In this document: in pieces, positions 1-7,818 of the stretch
How the letters are laid out: each line of letters starts with the position of its first letter
Position numbering within the stretch: the stretch's first letter is position 1
Assembly: GCA_963780655.1 (NCBI GenBank)
Contig: CAWACP010000003.1
Span: 1,984,001 to 2,048,000, forward strand
DNA: 64,000 nt
Reading direction: 5' to 3'
Origin: CAWACP01 sp963780655
GTDB taxonomy: Bacteria; Acidobacteriota; Terriglobia; Bryobacterales; Bryobacteraceae
Made by a program: the position numbers and the translations under genes
Notes under the pieces: model-generated
The model's input: only the letters and a program-made list of their open reading frames with translations
The model's database searches: none
What the model was told of the DNA's origin: nothing

Positions 1-1
1 C

Positions 2-565
2 CTGAACTACGAGTATGTGTTCGGCGCCACGGCCGCGGCGGCGCTGTATCGTCGCAGCATGATTGAAGATGTCGCCATCGACGGCGAGTTCTTCGACTCC
101 GATTTCTTCGTGTACCGCGAGGATGCCGACGTCGCCTGGCGCGCGCAGTTGATGGGCTGGCGCTGCATCTACACTCCGCACGCCCGCGGCTATCATGTCC
201 GCAGCGTGCTGCCGGGCAAGCGGCGGGCGCTGCCGGCTGAAATCAACATGCACTCGGTGAAGAACCGGTTCCTGATGCGCATCAAGAACATGACCGGTCA
301 TCTCTACTGGCGCAACTGGCTGTCCATCACCGCGCGCGATCTGACCGTGCTCTGTTGCTGCGTGCTGCGGGAGCAGAGCTCGCTGCGGGCGTTCTTCTAT
401 GTGCTGCGAAACTGGCGGCGCGTGATGGAGAAGCGGCGGGAGATCATGAACCGCAAGCGCGTCAGCGATAGTTATATCGCCAGTTGGTTCTCCTACCGTC
501 CGGTGAGCAAACCGGCGCGCGTCAAGGCCCCCGCTCTGACCCGTTCCCGCACCGTGCGAGGATAG
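2..565 (+). CDS. Glycosyltransferase family 2, C-terminal part (5' end outside window)
   Basis: The frame is open from the window edge, so the true start lies upstream; 187 residues are visible. They contain the late part of a GT-A fold: an FGATAAAALYRR segment, then a DSDFFVYREDADVAWRAQ stretch matching the acidic ED(ED)xD(L/V)xxR motif of family 2 enzymes that move sugars such as rhamnose onto growing glycans. A basic amphipathic tail follows. The enzyme probably acts on the cytoplasmic face in exopolysaccharide or O-antigen synthesis, because another glycosyltransferase follows 18 bases later on the same strand. The donor and acceptor sugars cannot be read from the sequence. Confidence 0.85.
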   Translation: MNYEYVFGATAAAALYRRSMIEDVAIDGEFFDSDFFVYREDADVAWRAQLMGWRCIYTPHARGYHVRSVLPGKRRALPAEINMHSVKNRFLMRIKNMTGHLYWRNWLSITARDLTVLCCCVLREQSSLRAFFYVLRNWRRVMEKRREIMNRKRVSDSYIASWFSYRPVSKPARVKAPALTRSRTVRG

Positions 566-583
566 GGCGGGAGGCTCCAACCG

Positions 584-1665
584 CTGCGCATCGCCATCGC
601 CGGCACTCGCGGCATTCCGGCAAATTACGGCGGCTTCGAGACATTCGCGGAGGAACTGTCCACCAGACTCGCCGCTCGCGGCCACGACGTGCGGGTCTAT
701 TGCCGGTATCGCTGGTCGGAACCCGAATGGCGTGGCGTCCACCTCACTTATCTGCCCACTCTGCGTTATAAGTACCTCGACACGATTGCGCACACATTCC
801 TCTCCACGCTGCATCTGGTGGCGCATCCGGTTGACGCGGCGCTCTACTGCAACGGCGCGAATGCGCTTTTCACGGCGTGGCCGCGGCTGCTGCGGATTGC
901 CGTTGCGCTGAATGTCGACGGCCTCGAACGGAAGCGGAAGAAGTGGAACGCTCTGGCGCGCGGCTGGTATCTGATGTCAGAGTGGCTGTCGACGTTTTGT
1001 CCGTCGCGCGTGGTAACCGACGCGGCCGAGATCGCCGCTTACTACGGCAAGCGCTGGTCGAAGAAGACGGTGTTCATCCCCTATGGCGCGGAGGCCGGGG
1101 CTGTGGCCAGCACCGGCGAGGTCGAGCGGCTCGGGCTTGAACCTCGCCGCTATTTCCTCTACGTCAGCCGCATGGAGCCGGAGAACAATGCGCTGCTGGT
1201 GCGCGAGGCCTTCGAAAAGGTGGACACGCCGCTGCGACTGGCTCTCATTGGCGATGCGCCGTACGCGCAGGAGTACATCCGCCGCGTTCGCGATACGAAG
1301 GACGCGCGCATCGTGATGCCGGGCGCGATTTACGGCCAGGGCTACCATGAGCTGCAGTCCTGGTCATTCGCGTACATTCACGCCACCGAAGTGGGCGGCA
1401 CGCATCCGGCCCTGATCGAGGCGATGGGCCGCGGCGCGCTGGTGCTGTATCTCGACACGCCCGAGAATGCCGAGGTGGCGGGCGGCGTGGGCCTTCCGTT
1501 CGTGCACTCGAACGCTCGGCGCAGCGGATGCGCGAAGCGCTCGACATGACGGACGAGCAGCGTACGGACTTCGGGAGGCGCGCCATGGAGCGGGTGCGGG
1601 AACGCTACAGTTGGGACGCGGTGACCGATGCGTACGAACGGTTGTTCCAGGAGATGACGAAGTGA
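584..1665 (+). pseudogene. DUF1972/WsaF-like rhamnosyl-type glycosyltransferase, frameshifted, CTG start
   Basis: The N-terminus reads LRIAIAGTRGIPANYGGFE, the signature of the DUF1972 family of GT4-type glycosyltransferases that modify cell-surface glycans. It is followed by a GT4-like C-terminal half with LYVSRMEPENN and EVGGTHPALIEAMGRG. Two features are odd. The residue aligning with the usual Met is a CTG at 584, behind GGGAGG at 569-573, and no ATG, GTG or TTG lies between the upstream stop (563-565) and 689. The frame also breaks near 1505-1515: one missing base, most simply in the G run of ctcggcg, sends translation to a stop at 1549. The continuation in the other frame (AQRMREALDMTDEQ through YERLFQEMTK) restores a normal C-terminus ending at 1665. 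That end overlaps the next start, which supports the restored reading. It is either a recent pseudogene or a sequencing error. Confidence 0.8.
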
Positions 1666-2198
1666 GTTCCGAACGTGAGATTCTCGCGTCGCTGCACCTG
1701 GCGGTTCTTGCTCCGCTGGCGGCGACGTACCTCGAGTGCAGGGCCCAGGAAGTCAGCGCGGTGCTGAAGAACGATCCGGCCGCGCGGCTCGCCTGGTGCA
1801 CGATTCCGCTCGAGATTTACGGCGATCTGCCGGCGGGCATCGCCTCGAGCTGGGTATTTGTCCTGCGGGCGGGGTGTACGTCGGGCGCCGAGCGCCACCC
1901 CAACAGCATTCAGCGAGTGATGTCGATCGCCGGGCATGCCGACATGCAGACGTGGAATGGCGAACGCTGGACTTCAAACGTGCTCCGGAGTAAAGCCGAC
2001 CTGCCGCTCGAAGAACGCTGGCTCTCCATTCCACGGAGTGTCTGGCACAGGCCGGTGATGGGAGAGGTTGATTGGGTTGTCGTGTCGTTTCACACCGCGT
2101 CGGACTGTGAGTTGATCGAAGAGCTTACCATCGACGATGAGCAACCGGATCGTGGCAGCCGCGATGCGAGGGTCTATGCGGGACGCGAGACGCGGTAG
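1662..2198 (+). CDS. Hypothetical protein with cupin-like motifs
   Basis: 178 residues from a GTG at 1662 that overlaps the TGA ending the previous glycosyltransferase (GTGA), so the two are probably translationally coupled. The middle contains SGAERHPNSIQRV and then WLSIPRSVWHRPV, spaced like the two histidine-bearing motifs of small cupin barrels, followed by a beta-rich VDWVVVSFHTA segment and an acidic tail. No signal peptide or membrane segment is visible, so it is probably cytoplasmic. Its position in the glycan gene run would fit a sugar-nucleotide or surface-glycan accessory role, but this is inference. The family assignment is tentative. Confidence 0.6.
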   Translation: MSSEREILASLHLAVLAPLAATYLECRAQEVSAVLKNDPAARLAWCTIPLEIYGDLPAGIASSWVFVLRAGCTSGAERHPNSIQRVMSIAGHADMQTWNGERWTSNVLRSKADLPLEERWLSIPRSVWHRPVMGEVDWVVVSFHTASDCELIEELTIDDEQPDRGSRDARVYAGRETR

Positions 2199-2203
2199 CG
2201 AAG

Positions 2204-2755
2204 CTAAGGACAGTGCGCGCTGATCTGGCCCTCGACGCTGGTATACTCCTGCGGGGTGTCAAGCGCCTGGACGGCGGCGGCTGTTAATCGCTGAAAGACA
2301 TCCGCCACGCGCGACCGGATAGTGTTCTGGGTAGCCTGAAACTGCGCTTTCGGAAGCCATGAGGTGGGGTTCACCAGTATGGCGGCGAACTGCGCGTCCC
2401 TGCGGAGCTCCGCATCCATGCGCGACAGGATCTGCTCGTTGTCCTTAACGTGCTTCTGTTCGTGTAGCAGCCAGATTCCTCGCGCGCACGCACTCAGATC
2501 GGACGCAAGGCGAATCTCCTGGCTGAGCGCGAGACTGAGGGCGCCTGTACGGAAGCGGAACTCCGTGTCCTTGTTTCGGGTTTCCCACTGCAGGGCAGTT
2601 TGATCGCTGTGGATCGCAGGCGTCGTAAGACCCACGATTATGTGCCCTGAAGGCGCGGTGATTCCCCGCGCCTGGGCCAGTTGCGCAATTCTGGCGCGAG
2701 CATCGAGAACCGGACCCGTAGCGGGACTTTTCGTGACAGATATCGTCAGCGGCAT
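2204..2755 (-). CDS. Hypothetical protein with HExxH-like motif (putative zinc peptidase)
   Basis: 183 residues, ATG at 2755. The centre reads CARGIWLLHEQKHVKDNE. HEQKH has the HExxH pattern of zinc metallopeptidases, and the pattern of a helix with HExxH followed by an aspartate-rich stretch resembles the DUF922 group of predicted secreted proteases. The N-terminus (MPLTISVTKSPATGP) has no hydrophobic signal sequence. The gene converges with the cupin-like gene, only 5 bases apart. A second metal-ligand motif could not be identified, so catalysis is not established. Confidence 0.55.
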   Translation of the reverse strand: MPLTISVTKSPATGPVLDARARIAQLAQARGITAPSGHIIVGLTTPAIHSDQTALQWETRNKDTEFRFRTGALSLALSQEIRLASDLSACARGIWLLHEQKHVKDNEQILSRMDAELRRDAQFAAILVNPTSWLPKAQFQATQNTIRSRVADVFQRLTAAAVQALDTPQEYTSVEGQISAHCP

Positions 2756-2786
2756 CCGTACATAATCGCACGATGCAGCGCGGGGC

Positions 2787-3983
2787 TCATGCGCGCGACG
2801 AAGCGGCCTGTTCCATCGCCTGGCGCAGCTTGCCGGATGCCATGCGTCCCCAACGGGCTACCTGACGGCGGCGGTGCGGGGGCATGGTGTCCACCGCTGC
2901 CTTGCATTCCGTGAAAGCCTGGCCGGCCTCGACAGCCCGCGCCAAAGCCAGCAAAGCCTCGCCGTGATAATAGAGCCCTTCAGGATCGTACGGCCGCCGT
3001 TCCACGTACCTGGCCAGCGCCGCACAGGCCTCATCGGGACGGGATGCACTCAGATACGCCCGGCCCAACTCGCGCCATACCTCATGCGAACCGCATTTGT
3101 CGTCGAGTGCGGCGGCCCTGCTGAGAAAGGCGATCGCCTCCTCGGCCTTACCTTCCTCGAGATCGATCTTCCCGAGCTGGAAGAACGGATCCGCCTCGCG
3201 ACTGTCGATTTCGATGGCCCGCTGAAATCGCCGCCTCGCCTCATCGTACTGATGTCGATCCTGGTAGATGAGCCCCAGTTGGTAATGCGCATCCGCGTCG
3301 CTGGGATTGAGGGTGGCGATCTCCAGTTGCTGCCGGAGATGCTGCCGGCTACGCAGGCCGCCGCCAAGCTCGCGCACGTTCGATCCAATGTTCGAGCCCG
3401 CGAGGAGGTAATAGCCGTAAAACAAAACCAGGGGGGACGCGAGAAAGTACCCGGAGGAGCCGATGGCCGTTACGCCGGCAGCGACGGCGAACGCAATCCC
3501 TATAGCGATCGTCGCCGTGGCCGCGGACGCCGCATAACCGATGCCCCAGATCGTTCTGGCCGAACACGCGGCCATCGCCATGAACCAGAGCAACGCCAGC
3601 ACACCCGCAACAAGCAGAAAGACCCGGCGAGAGCCGCCGATGGCCATCAGCGCCGCAAGCGGCAGACACACCGCGGCGGACGCCAGCAGCGCGCAGGTCA
3701 GCATGGCCGCATAATCTCTGCGCAGCAGCACTCCGAAGCTCTCGTGCCCGCGCCAGAACGTGGCCGCAAGAATCGCGCCCGGCACAAAACCGACGGCGAG
3801 GACAATCAGAGCTTTGAACACCATGCCGGGGTGGAACGCGCCGCGGGCGGCCAGGAGCCCGGTGAAAGCAGCGGCTGCAGCAAGGACGGCAAACCAGAGC
3901 CGGCCTTCATCGATGGTGCGGCTGGCCGCTTTCGTCGGCTGCCAGTAAAAGCGCAATAGCAGCGAGATCTGTTGCCGAACCAT
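2787..3983 (-). CDS. Membrane protein with C-terminal TPR repeats
   Basis: 398 residues. The first ~195 hold several hydrophobic segments (for example residues 30-48, 58-76, 92-116, 120-140, 150-185) in the style of Yip1-like integral membrane proteins. From about residue 205 the protein is a run of tetratricopeptide repeats: NPSDADAHYQLGLIYQD, then READPFFQLGKIDLEEGK, then WRELGRAYLSASRPDEAC and PYDPEGLYYHGEALLALA. TPR units bind partner proteins, so this looks like a membrane-anchored scaffold with a soluble interaction domain. The partner is unknown. It is divergent from alr, with one palindromic repeat between them. Confidence 0.7.
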   Translation of the reverse strand: MVRQQISLLLRFYWQPTKAASRTIDEGRLWFAVLAAAAAFTGLLAARGAFHPGMVFKALIVLAVGFVPGAILAATFWRGHESFGVLLRRDYAAMLTCALLASAAVCLPLAALMAIGGSRRVFLLVAGVLALLWFMAMAACSARTIWGIGYAASAATATIAIGIAFAVAAGVTAIGSSGYFLASPLVLFYGYYLLAGSNIGSNVRELGGGLRSRQHLRQQLEIATLNPSDADAHYQLGLIYQDRHQYDEARRRFQRAIEIDSREADPFFQLGKIDLEEGKAEEAIAFLSRAAALDDKCGSHEVWRELGRAYLSASRPDEACAALARYVERRPYDPEGLYYHGEALLALARAVEAGQAFTECKAAVDTMPPHRRRQVARWGRMASGKLRQAMEQAASSRA

Positions 3984-4023
3984 CGACTATTCTATCGTCC
4001 TGCTGGCCGCACAGCTTTATTAT

Positions 4024-4046
4024 GCAGGCTAAAAGCCTGCTCTACT
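4024..4046 (+). repeat. Family A palindromic repeat, directly before alr
   Basis: Reads GCAGGCTAAAAGCCTGC followed by TCTACT. The GCAGGC/GCCTGC arms form a small hairpin and the asymmetric TCTACT tail gives the element a direction. It ends one base before the alr ATG. The same core recurs at 7061, 8556, 11025, 21761, 26067, 58631 and 60456. Confidence 0.9.
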
Positions 4047-4047
4047 A

Positions 4048-5190
4048 ATGAAGGTGAGCTTTTCAGGGAGTCGAAGCTGGGTCGAGGTCTCGCTGGGCCA
4101 GATCGCGCGCAATTTTCGCGCGGTTACCGATACCGTGGGACCTGCGGTGGAGGTGATGCCTGTGGTGAAGGCCGACGCCTATCGCCACGGCGCCGTTGCG
4201 GTATCCGGCAGGCTGGTGGCCGAGGGCGCGCGCTGGCTGGCGGTGAGCAGCGTGGAAGAAGGCGCCGCACTGCGCGATGCGGGCATCGGTTCGCGCATTC
4301 TGGTGATGGCCGACTTCCTGCCAGCCGAGCGCTCCGGCCTGCTCGATTACTCGCTCACGCCGGTGATCCATTCGCTCGATGGGATAGGGGAGTGGAACCG
4401 GCTTTGCGTTGAGCGGGACACCACAGCCCCGTATCATCTGAAGGTGGACAGCGGCATGGGCCGGCTCGGCACGCGGCAGCGGGCGGCGGAAATCGCGCGG
4501 GTGATCGAGGCGAATCCGTGCGCGCGGCTGGAAGGCATCATGACCCACTTTGCCTCTGCCGCGAACTACAGCAGCACGCAGACCGAAGACCAGATCCAGA
4601 CATTCGAGCGGGTGCGAGAGGAGCTGGCGCAGCTCGGCATTCGGCCGCAGTATGTGCACCTGTCGAGCACCACCCCGATTGCCTACGGCCGGCGCGAGGC
4701 GTGGGGCGGGATGGTCCGTCCGGGACACGCCATCTACGGGTACATCTCGACGGTGGCCAGGGGCACGGCGCCGCCGCGTCTGCTCGCGGTGCGGCCGGCG
4801 CTCACGTGGAAGGCCGCGGTGCTGGCGGTGAAGGAGATTCCGCAGGGCGCTCTGGTGGGCTACGGAGGCATGTTCCGCGCCGTGGCGCCAATGCGCATTG
4901 CCGTGCTGGCGGCCGGTTATGCCGACGGCATTCCGCACCGGTTGTCAAACAAGGGGCGGGTGATCGCGGCGGGGAAAGCCGTGCCCATCCTTGGCGCGGT
5001 TTCGATGGATCTCACCACAATCGATGCGACTCAGGCGCCGGCGCTCAAGCCGGGGGACGCAGTCACGCTGCTGGGGACGGAGGGCGAGACGACGATCGAC
5101 GCGCAGGGGATTGCCCGGGTGGCGGGGACTATTTCGTACAGCGTGTTGTGCGGGATCAGCGCGCGGGTCAAGCGGGTGTATGTGGAGTAG
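4048..5190 (+). CDS. alr: Alanine racemase
   Basis: 380 residues, the usual length for this PLP-dependent fold-type III enzyme. It interconverts L- and D-alanine in the cytoplasm for peptidoglycan. The PLP lysine is Lys41 in VVKADAYRHG; the family consensus is KANAYGHG, so N-to-D and G-to-R changes flank it. The substrate region KVDSGMGRLGTR, the VRPGHAIYGY segment and the AAGYADGIPHR motif carrying the second catalytic base (Tyr) are all present, as is the C-terminal SMDLTTIDAT beta domain. The ATG follows a repeat directly and no Shine-Dalgarno sequence is visible. ddl (44319) supplies the next step. A decayed copy of the last third lies at 6675-7057. Confidence 0.95.
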   Translation: MKVSFSGSRSWVEVSLGQIARNFRAVTDTVGPAVEVMPVVKADAYRHGAVAVSGRLVAEGARWLAVSSVEEGAALRDAGIGSRILVMADFLPAERSGLLDYSLTPVIHSLDGIGEWNRLCVERDTTAPYHLKVDSGMGRLGTRQRAAEIARVIEANPCARLEGIMTHFASAANYSSTQTEDQIQTFERVREELAQLGIRPQYVHLSSTTPIAYGRREAWGGMVRPGHAIYGYISTVARGTAPPRLLAVRPALTWKAAVLAVKEIPQGALVGYGGMFRAVAPMRIAVLAAGYADGIPHRLSNKGRVIAAGKAVPILGAVSMDLTTIDATQAPALKPGDAVTLLGTEGETTIDAQGIARVAGTISYSVLCGISARVKRVYVE

Positions 5191-5200
5191 GGGTGGAAAG

Positions 5201-5259
5201 TTAGCTGGACGTCCAGATTTCTGACTCGAGCGCGTTCGCTTCGATGAACTTCGTGCGAA
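5201..5259 (-). pseudogene. Fragment resembling the 3' end of gyrB
   Basis: On the minus strand this encodes TKFIEANALESEIWTSS, matching the GyrB tail KFIEENALDVRNLDV. At the DNA level a ~24-base stretch (gagcgcgttc..cttcgatgaactt, about 5228-5252) differs from the real gyrB 3' end by a single base. It sits 10 bases after alr, as the true gyrB tail does after its own repeat, so it looks like a decayed copy of the alr/gyrB junction. Confidence 0.7.
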
Positions 5260-5470
5260 TGCCGGCGTCGAGCGCCCGGCGCTGCATCATAACATGCACG
5301 TGCTCGCAGGGTAGCTCGTTCACCTTGCCGCCCTTTCCGTGCAGCCGGACCAAGCCACGGCGTTTCTTCATCTTGAGTGCTCCACCTTCATGGCCACGAC
5401 CGCGCCGACGCGGGCAAAGGTCCAGCTCGTTCAGCGCGATAAGCGCAATCACGGAGAGACCCATGAGCGT
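5255..5470 (-). pseudogene. Remnant of a tyrosine recombinase (phage-type integrase)
   Basis: Three reading frames of the minus strand together rebuild part of an integrase catalytic domain: SVIALIALNE, then TFARVGAVVAMKVEHS (with the ARVGA motif bearing the first catalytic arginine), then KKRRGLVRLHGKGGKVNELP (with the beta-hairpin lysine region). These are the consecutive motifs of site-specific recombinases of the RALIALMVYTFARVGAV...VRLHEKGGKxHEMP type. Indels separate them, and the HxxR box and nucleophile tyrosine are absent, so it is inactive. The fragment runs directly into the gyrB-tail copy. It suggests that the alr/gyrB interval received integrase-borne DNA. Confidence 0.65.
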
Positions 5471-5517
5471 CGAGGCATCGATTGTGCCAGGAACGAGGGC
5501 CGCCGTCAAACTTACTA

Positions 5518-5546
5518 TTGACGTATGCGCATACTGTAGGTACACT
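5518..5546 (+). promoter_or_regulatory. Putative sigma70-type promoter with palindromic operator
   Basis: TTGACG (5518-5523) and TACACT (5541-5546) are separated by 17 bases, and the spacer contains the perfect 12-base palindrome GTATGCGCATAC (5523-5534). The next ATG is at 5555, about one helical turn after the -10 box, so the transcript would be leaderless or nearly so. A palindrome inside the promoter suits autorepression by the RHH-like product encoded downstream. This is a sequence match only. Confidence 0.4.
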
Positions 5547-5554
5547 TCTATGTG

Positions 5555-6044
5555 ATGGTCAATAACGGAGCCGGACCAGCGAAGACTACGCTTTATATGT
5601 CAGTAGAATTACAGAGTCTTGTGAAGGAGATTAAGAAACTTTCTGGTTCAGAAAGTATGGCGACCGCGCTGACGGTCGCTGCGCGTGAATATGTGGACAA
5701 ACGAAGGGAGATTACAAACGGGTTCGAACTCATTCCCGTCGTCGGATTTTTCGAAGGCAAGCACACACTTGAAAAACGCGTGTTTACTGGGCGCTGGCTT
5801 ATCCATCGGATAGCTCTCTTAGCCCTGACGGCCCGTTCCTTCGTTATGCAGCCGCTCTTTCCGAACGGGCAACTGGGTATTGCTGACATGGGAAAATTTT
5901 GAGCCGCTGCCGACTGGCAGCGAAGCTTATCCTCTTGTCACGGCCTACAACTCACTTGATGTGATGAGAAACGACAACAACGTTCCGAAAGAAATCGTCG
6001 AGCACCTGCTCGGGCTCGAAGCAGAGAAGAGGTGGGAGATTTGA
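5555..6044 (+). pseudogene. EXLDI-like / ribbon-helix-helix-type protein, two frameshifts
   Basis: The first frame gives TTLYMSVELQSLVKEIKKLSG and ATALTVAAREYVDKRREI, resembling the N-terminal DNA-binding part of EXLDI/RHH proteins, then KRVFTGRWL. Two successive single-base losses are needed to read on. Near 5797 the frame changes to SSLSPDGPFLRYAAALSER, and near 5868 (a GGG run) to NWVLLTWENFEPLPT, YNSLDVMRNDNNVPKEIVEH and a TGA at 6042-6044. The YxSLDxM...VPxEIVE ending resembles the EXLDI family, whose members often sit next to alpha/beta hydrolases or recombinases. Both breaks occur at short homopolymers, so decay and sequencing error are both possible. The family call is tentative. Confidence 0.5.
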
Positions 6045-6253
6045 CACTGCGATGGGGTTTATTAGTACTCGCCGTACTAATAACAGGCGGAGTGATTTTG
6101 ATTTGGAAGAACGAAAGTGCACGGCGACGGAGCCGCGAATGGTGGGGTATAAATGGCGCAGCAGTCACGCTAATGGTCTGCAACGCTATGGTCGAGCTTG
6201 CTGTACATCAAGCGAAGAAGTTGGTTGATAGAAGGACTTATGAAGCTTCCTGA
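6041..6253 (+). CDS. Small single-pass membrane protein, hypothetical
   Basis: About 70 residues from a TTG at 6041 that overlaps the TGA of the preceding relic (TTGA); a GTG at 6032 is the alternative start. One hydrophobic helix (WGLLVLAVLITGGVILIW) is followed by a basic stretch NESARRRSREWW, so the C-terminus is probably cytoplasmic. No family was recognised. Base composition is lower in GC than the neighbouring housekeeping genes, consistent with imported DNA. Confidence 0.35.
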   Translation: MTLRWGLLVLAVLITGGVILIWKNESARRRSREWWGINGAAVTLMVCNAMVELAVHQAKKLVDRRTYEAS

Positions 6254-6408
6254 GAACCGCAGCGGGGCTAGCCTTGCCCATGCTCTCAAGCAGAACTCAG
6301 CATCCAGGACAATGGCTGACGGACTCACGAAGGCAAGCGGGATGCATTCTGGCAGGGGCGCAAGCTTGAACGCAAACTCATCAAAGAAACAGCACACGAC
6401 GCTGCAGG

Positions 6409-6621
6409 ATGCAATACAACCTTCAGAATTATAAAGAGCATCTTAAACGGATGGGGCCAATGACCCTCTGTCCTCACTGTCAGTACGAGTACGACGAGGA
6501 TAATGACACGCAACCATGCTGTATTTGCTGTGGGCATCCGATTTGCTGCGGATGCACCAATAGAACGACATACGAGCAAGGTATCCTCGATGATAGTTCG
6601 TTTGATGTTCCGTTCGAGTAA
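6409..6621 (+). CDS. Small cysteine-rich (zinc-ribbon-like) protein, hypothetical
   Basis: 70 residues from ATG 6409, or 56 from ATG 6451. The core LCPHCQYEYDEDNDTQPCC then ICCGHPICCGC has CxxC pairs 14-20 residues apart, a layout typical of small zinc ribbons. The cysteine density makes chance coding unlikely, but no homologous family was recognised. It lies in the lower-GC part of the alr/gyrB island, just before the alr pseudogene. Confidence 0.35.
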   Translation: MQYNLQNYKEHLKRMGPMTLCPHCQYEYDEDNDTQPCCICCGHPICCGCTNRTTYEQGILDDSSFDVPFE

Positions 6622-6674
6622 CAACACCCGCGATTAGCAACGAAGATAAAGCTCACGGATCGTCTCGCCGCATT

Positions 6675-7057
6675 GCCGGCCCTGACGTGGAAGGCCGCGG
6701 TGCTCGCGGTGAAGGAGATTCCTCGGGGCGCGCTGGTGGGCTACGGCGGCATGTTCCGCGCGAGAGCTTGCCGTGCTGTCGGCTGGTTATGCCGATGGCA
6801 TCCCGCACCGGTTGTCGAACAAGGGGCGGTGATCGCGGCGGGGAAAGCTGTGCCCATCCTTGGGCGGTTTCAATGGATCTGACGACGATCGATGCAAGCC
6901 AGGCGCCGGCGCTCAAGCCGGGGCACGCGGTCACGCTGCTGGCGACGGAGGGCGAGACGACGATCGACGCCTAGGAGATCGCGATGCGGCGGGGACGATT
7001 TCGTACAGCGTGTTGTGCTACATCAGCGTTCGGATGAAGCGGGTGTATGTGGAGTAA
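6675..7057 (+). pseudogene. Decayed duplicate of the alr 3' third
   Basis: This matches alr from the ALTWKAAVLAVKEIP segment (about 4800) to the VKRVYVE stop, with many substitutions. The copy carries a deletion and rearrangement after GYGGMFRA (about 6762-6775), a lost G in the gggcgg(g) run near 6826, a changed cttgggcgg near 6862, and an in-frame TAG at 6972-6974. Only the last third of alr is present, so it cannot encode an enzyme. Like the parent gene, it is followed by a junction with gyrB-tail sequence. Confidence 0.9.
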
Positions 7058-7060
7058 CAT

Positions 7061-7083
7061 GCAGGCTGAAAGCCTGCTCTACT
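7061..7083 (+). repeat. Family A palindromic repeat after the alr pseudogene
   Basis: GCAGGCTGAAAGCCTGC plus TCTACT, three bases after the pseudogene stop. This mirrors the position of repeats beside intact genes. Confidence 0.9.
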
Positions 7084-7150
7084 GTCCTCGGTCGGAAGTA
7101 GAGTAGGCGATCTCGCCTGCACGTAATTGGGCAGTGCTCGGTTGATGCAC

Positions 7151-7215
7151 TTACACGTCAAGGTTGCGGACGTCCAGCGCGTTCTCTTCGATGAACTTGC
7201 AGCGTCGGTTGCCAC
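7151..7215 (-). pseudogene. Duplicate fragment of the gyrB 3' end
   Basis: This aligns with 8578-8642 base for base with only scattered changes. It includes the terminal TTA (stop on the minus strand) and the sequence coding for KFIEENALDV. Similarity is lost after about 7215, where the HEPN gene's 3' end begins. With the alr fragment and the repeat at 7061 it makes a complete second copy of the alr/gyrB junction. Confidence 0.85.
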
Positions 7216-7224
7216 GCTTGTCAA

Positions 7225-7818
7225 TTATGGGACTTGGCGCAACCAATCATCTAGATACTGCTCGAGTCTTTCGATTTCAGAGTCCGGTAGTACATTTCCG
7301 TGCGCAATGACGTTCCGCGACCGCTCCAGCTCGTCAAGGCGGACCTTGACCCAAGCTTGGGTTGGGAACAGATCTTCGAAGTCCTGCCATTCCTTCACGA
7401 TAATCGAGGCAAGGTCACCGAACAGGGTGTAGTTGATGTCGGAGCCTATTGTCGCTTGGTGCCACTTGTTTTCTTCGATATCTTTCTTCTTCTGTTCTAC
7501 TCGCTTTTTGACGTTGTCTGGAGCAGACGACCACCACGTCGCACCCTTGCGTTCTGTCATCCTCTGCGACACGAGCTCGCGCGCGGAGTTTTCGAAGCAG
7601 AAGAACAGGCTGTAGACATAGGTCATCTTTTGGGCACGATCTGTAAGTTCCCTGCTGAAATATTCGTTGTACCTGCCGAGGAATGCGCCTTCCGGAGTTG
7701 GCGTCGCAGCCACAAGTTCCCCCGCCTCTTCCCTTTGAGCAATATCGGCGCTTAAGAGGATACCTTTGAATACTCGGGCATGAAGCGCGTCGACGAGGTC
7801 AGCATGTTCTGACTTCAT
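7225..7818 (-). CDS. Swt1-type HEPN domain protein (putative RNase effector)
   Basis: 197 residues. The C-terminal half (from about residue 90: ERKGATWWSSAPDNVKKRV, then IGSDINYTLFGDLASII) matches the Swt1-like HEPN family. It ends with RSRNVIAHG, in which Arg168 and His173 form the R-x4-H active site of HEPN ribonucleases. No membrane segment is present, so the protein is cytoplasmic. Its ATG overlaps the TGA of the DUF5343 gene by four bases (7815-7818), so the pair forms a translationally coupled operon. HEPN proteins are common toxins and abortive-infection effectors. Action against RNA here is inferred from the intact motif. It sits inside the duplicated alr/gyrB junction, which points to acquisition. 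Confidence 0.85.
   Translation of the reverse strand: MKSEHADLVDALHARVFKGILLSADIAQREEAGELVAATPTPEGAFLGRYNEYFSRELTDRAQKMTYVYSLFFCFENSARELVSQRMTERKGATWWSSAPDNVKKRVEQKKKDIEENKWHQATIGSDINYTLFGDLASIIVKEWQDFEDLFPTQAWVKVRLDELERSRNVIAHGNVLPDSEIERLEQYLDDWLRQVP

Noticed and set aside
2874..3959. 361-codon plus-strand frame over the TPR protein gene
   Set aside because: The TPR repeats and membrane helices are encoded on the minus strand.
5244..5555. 103-codon plus-strand ORF in the island
   Set aside because: It is antisense to the recognisable integrase and gyrB-tail remnants.
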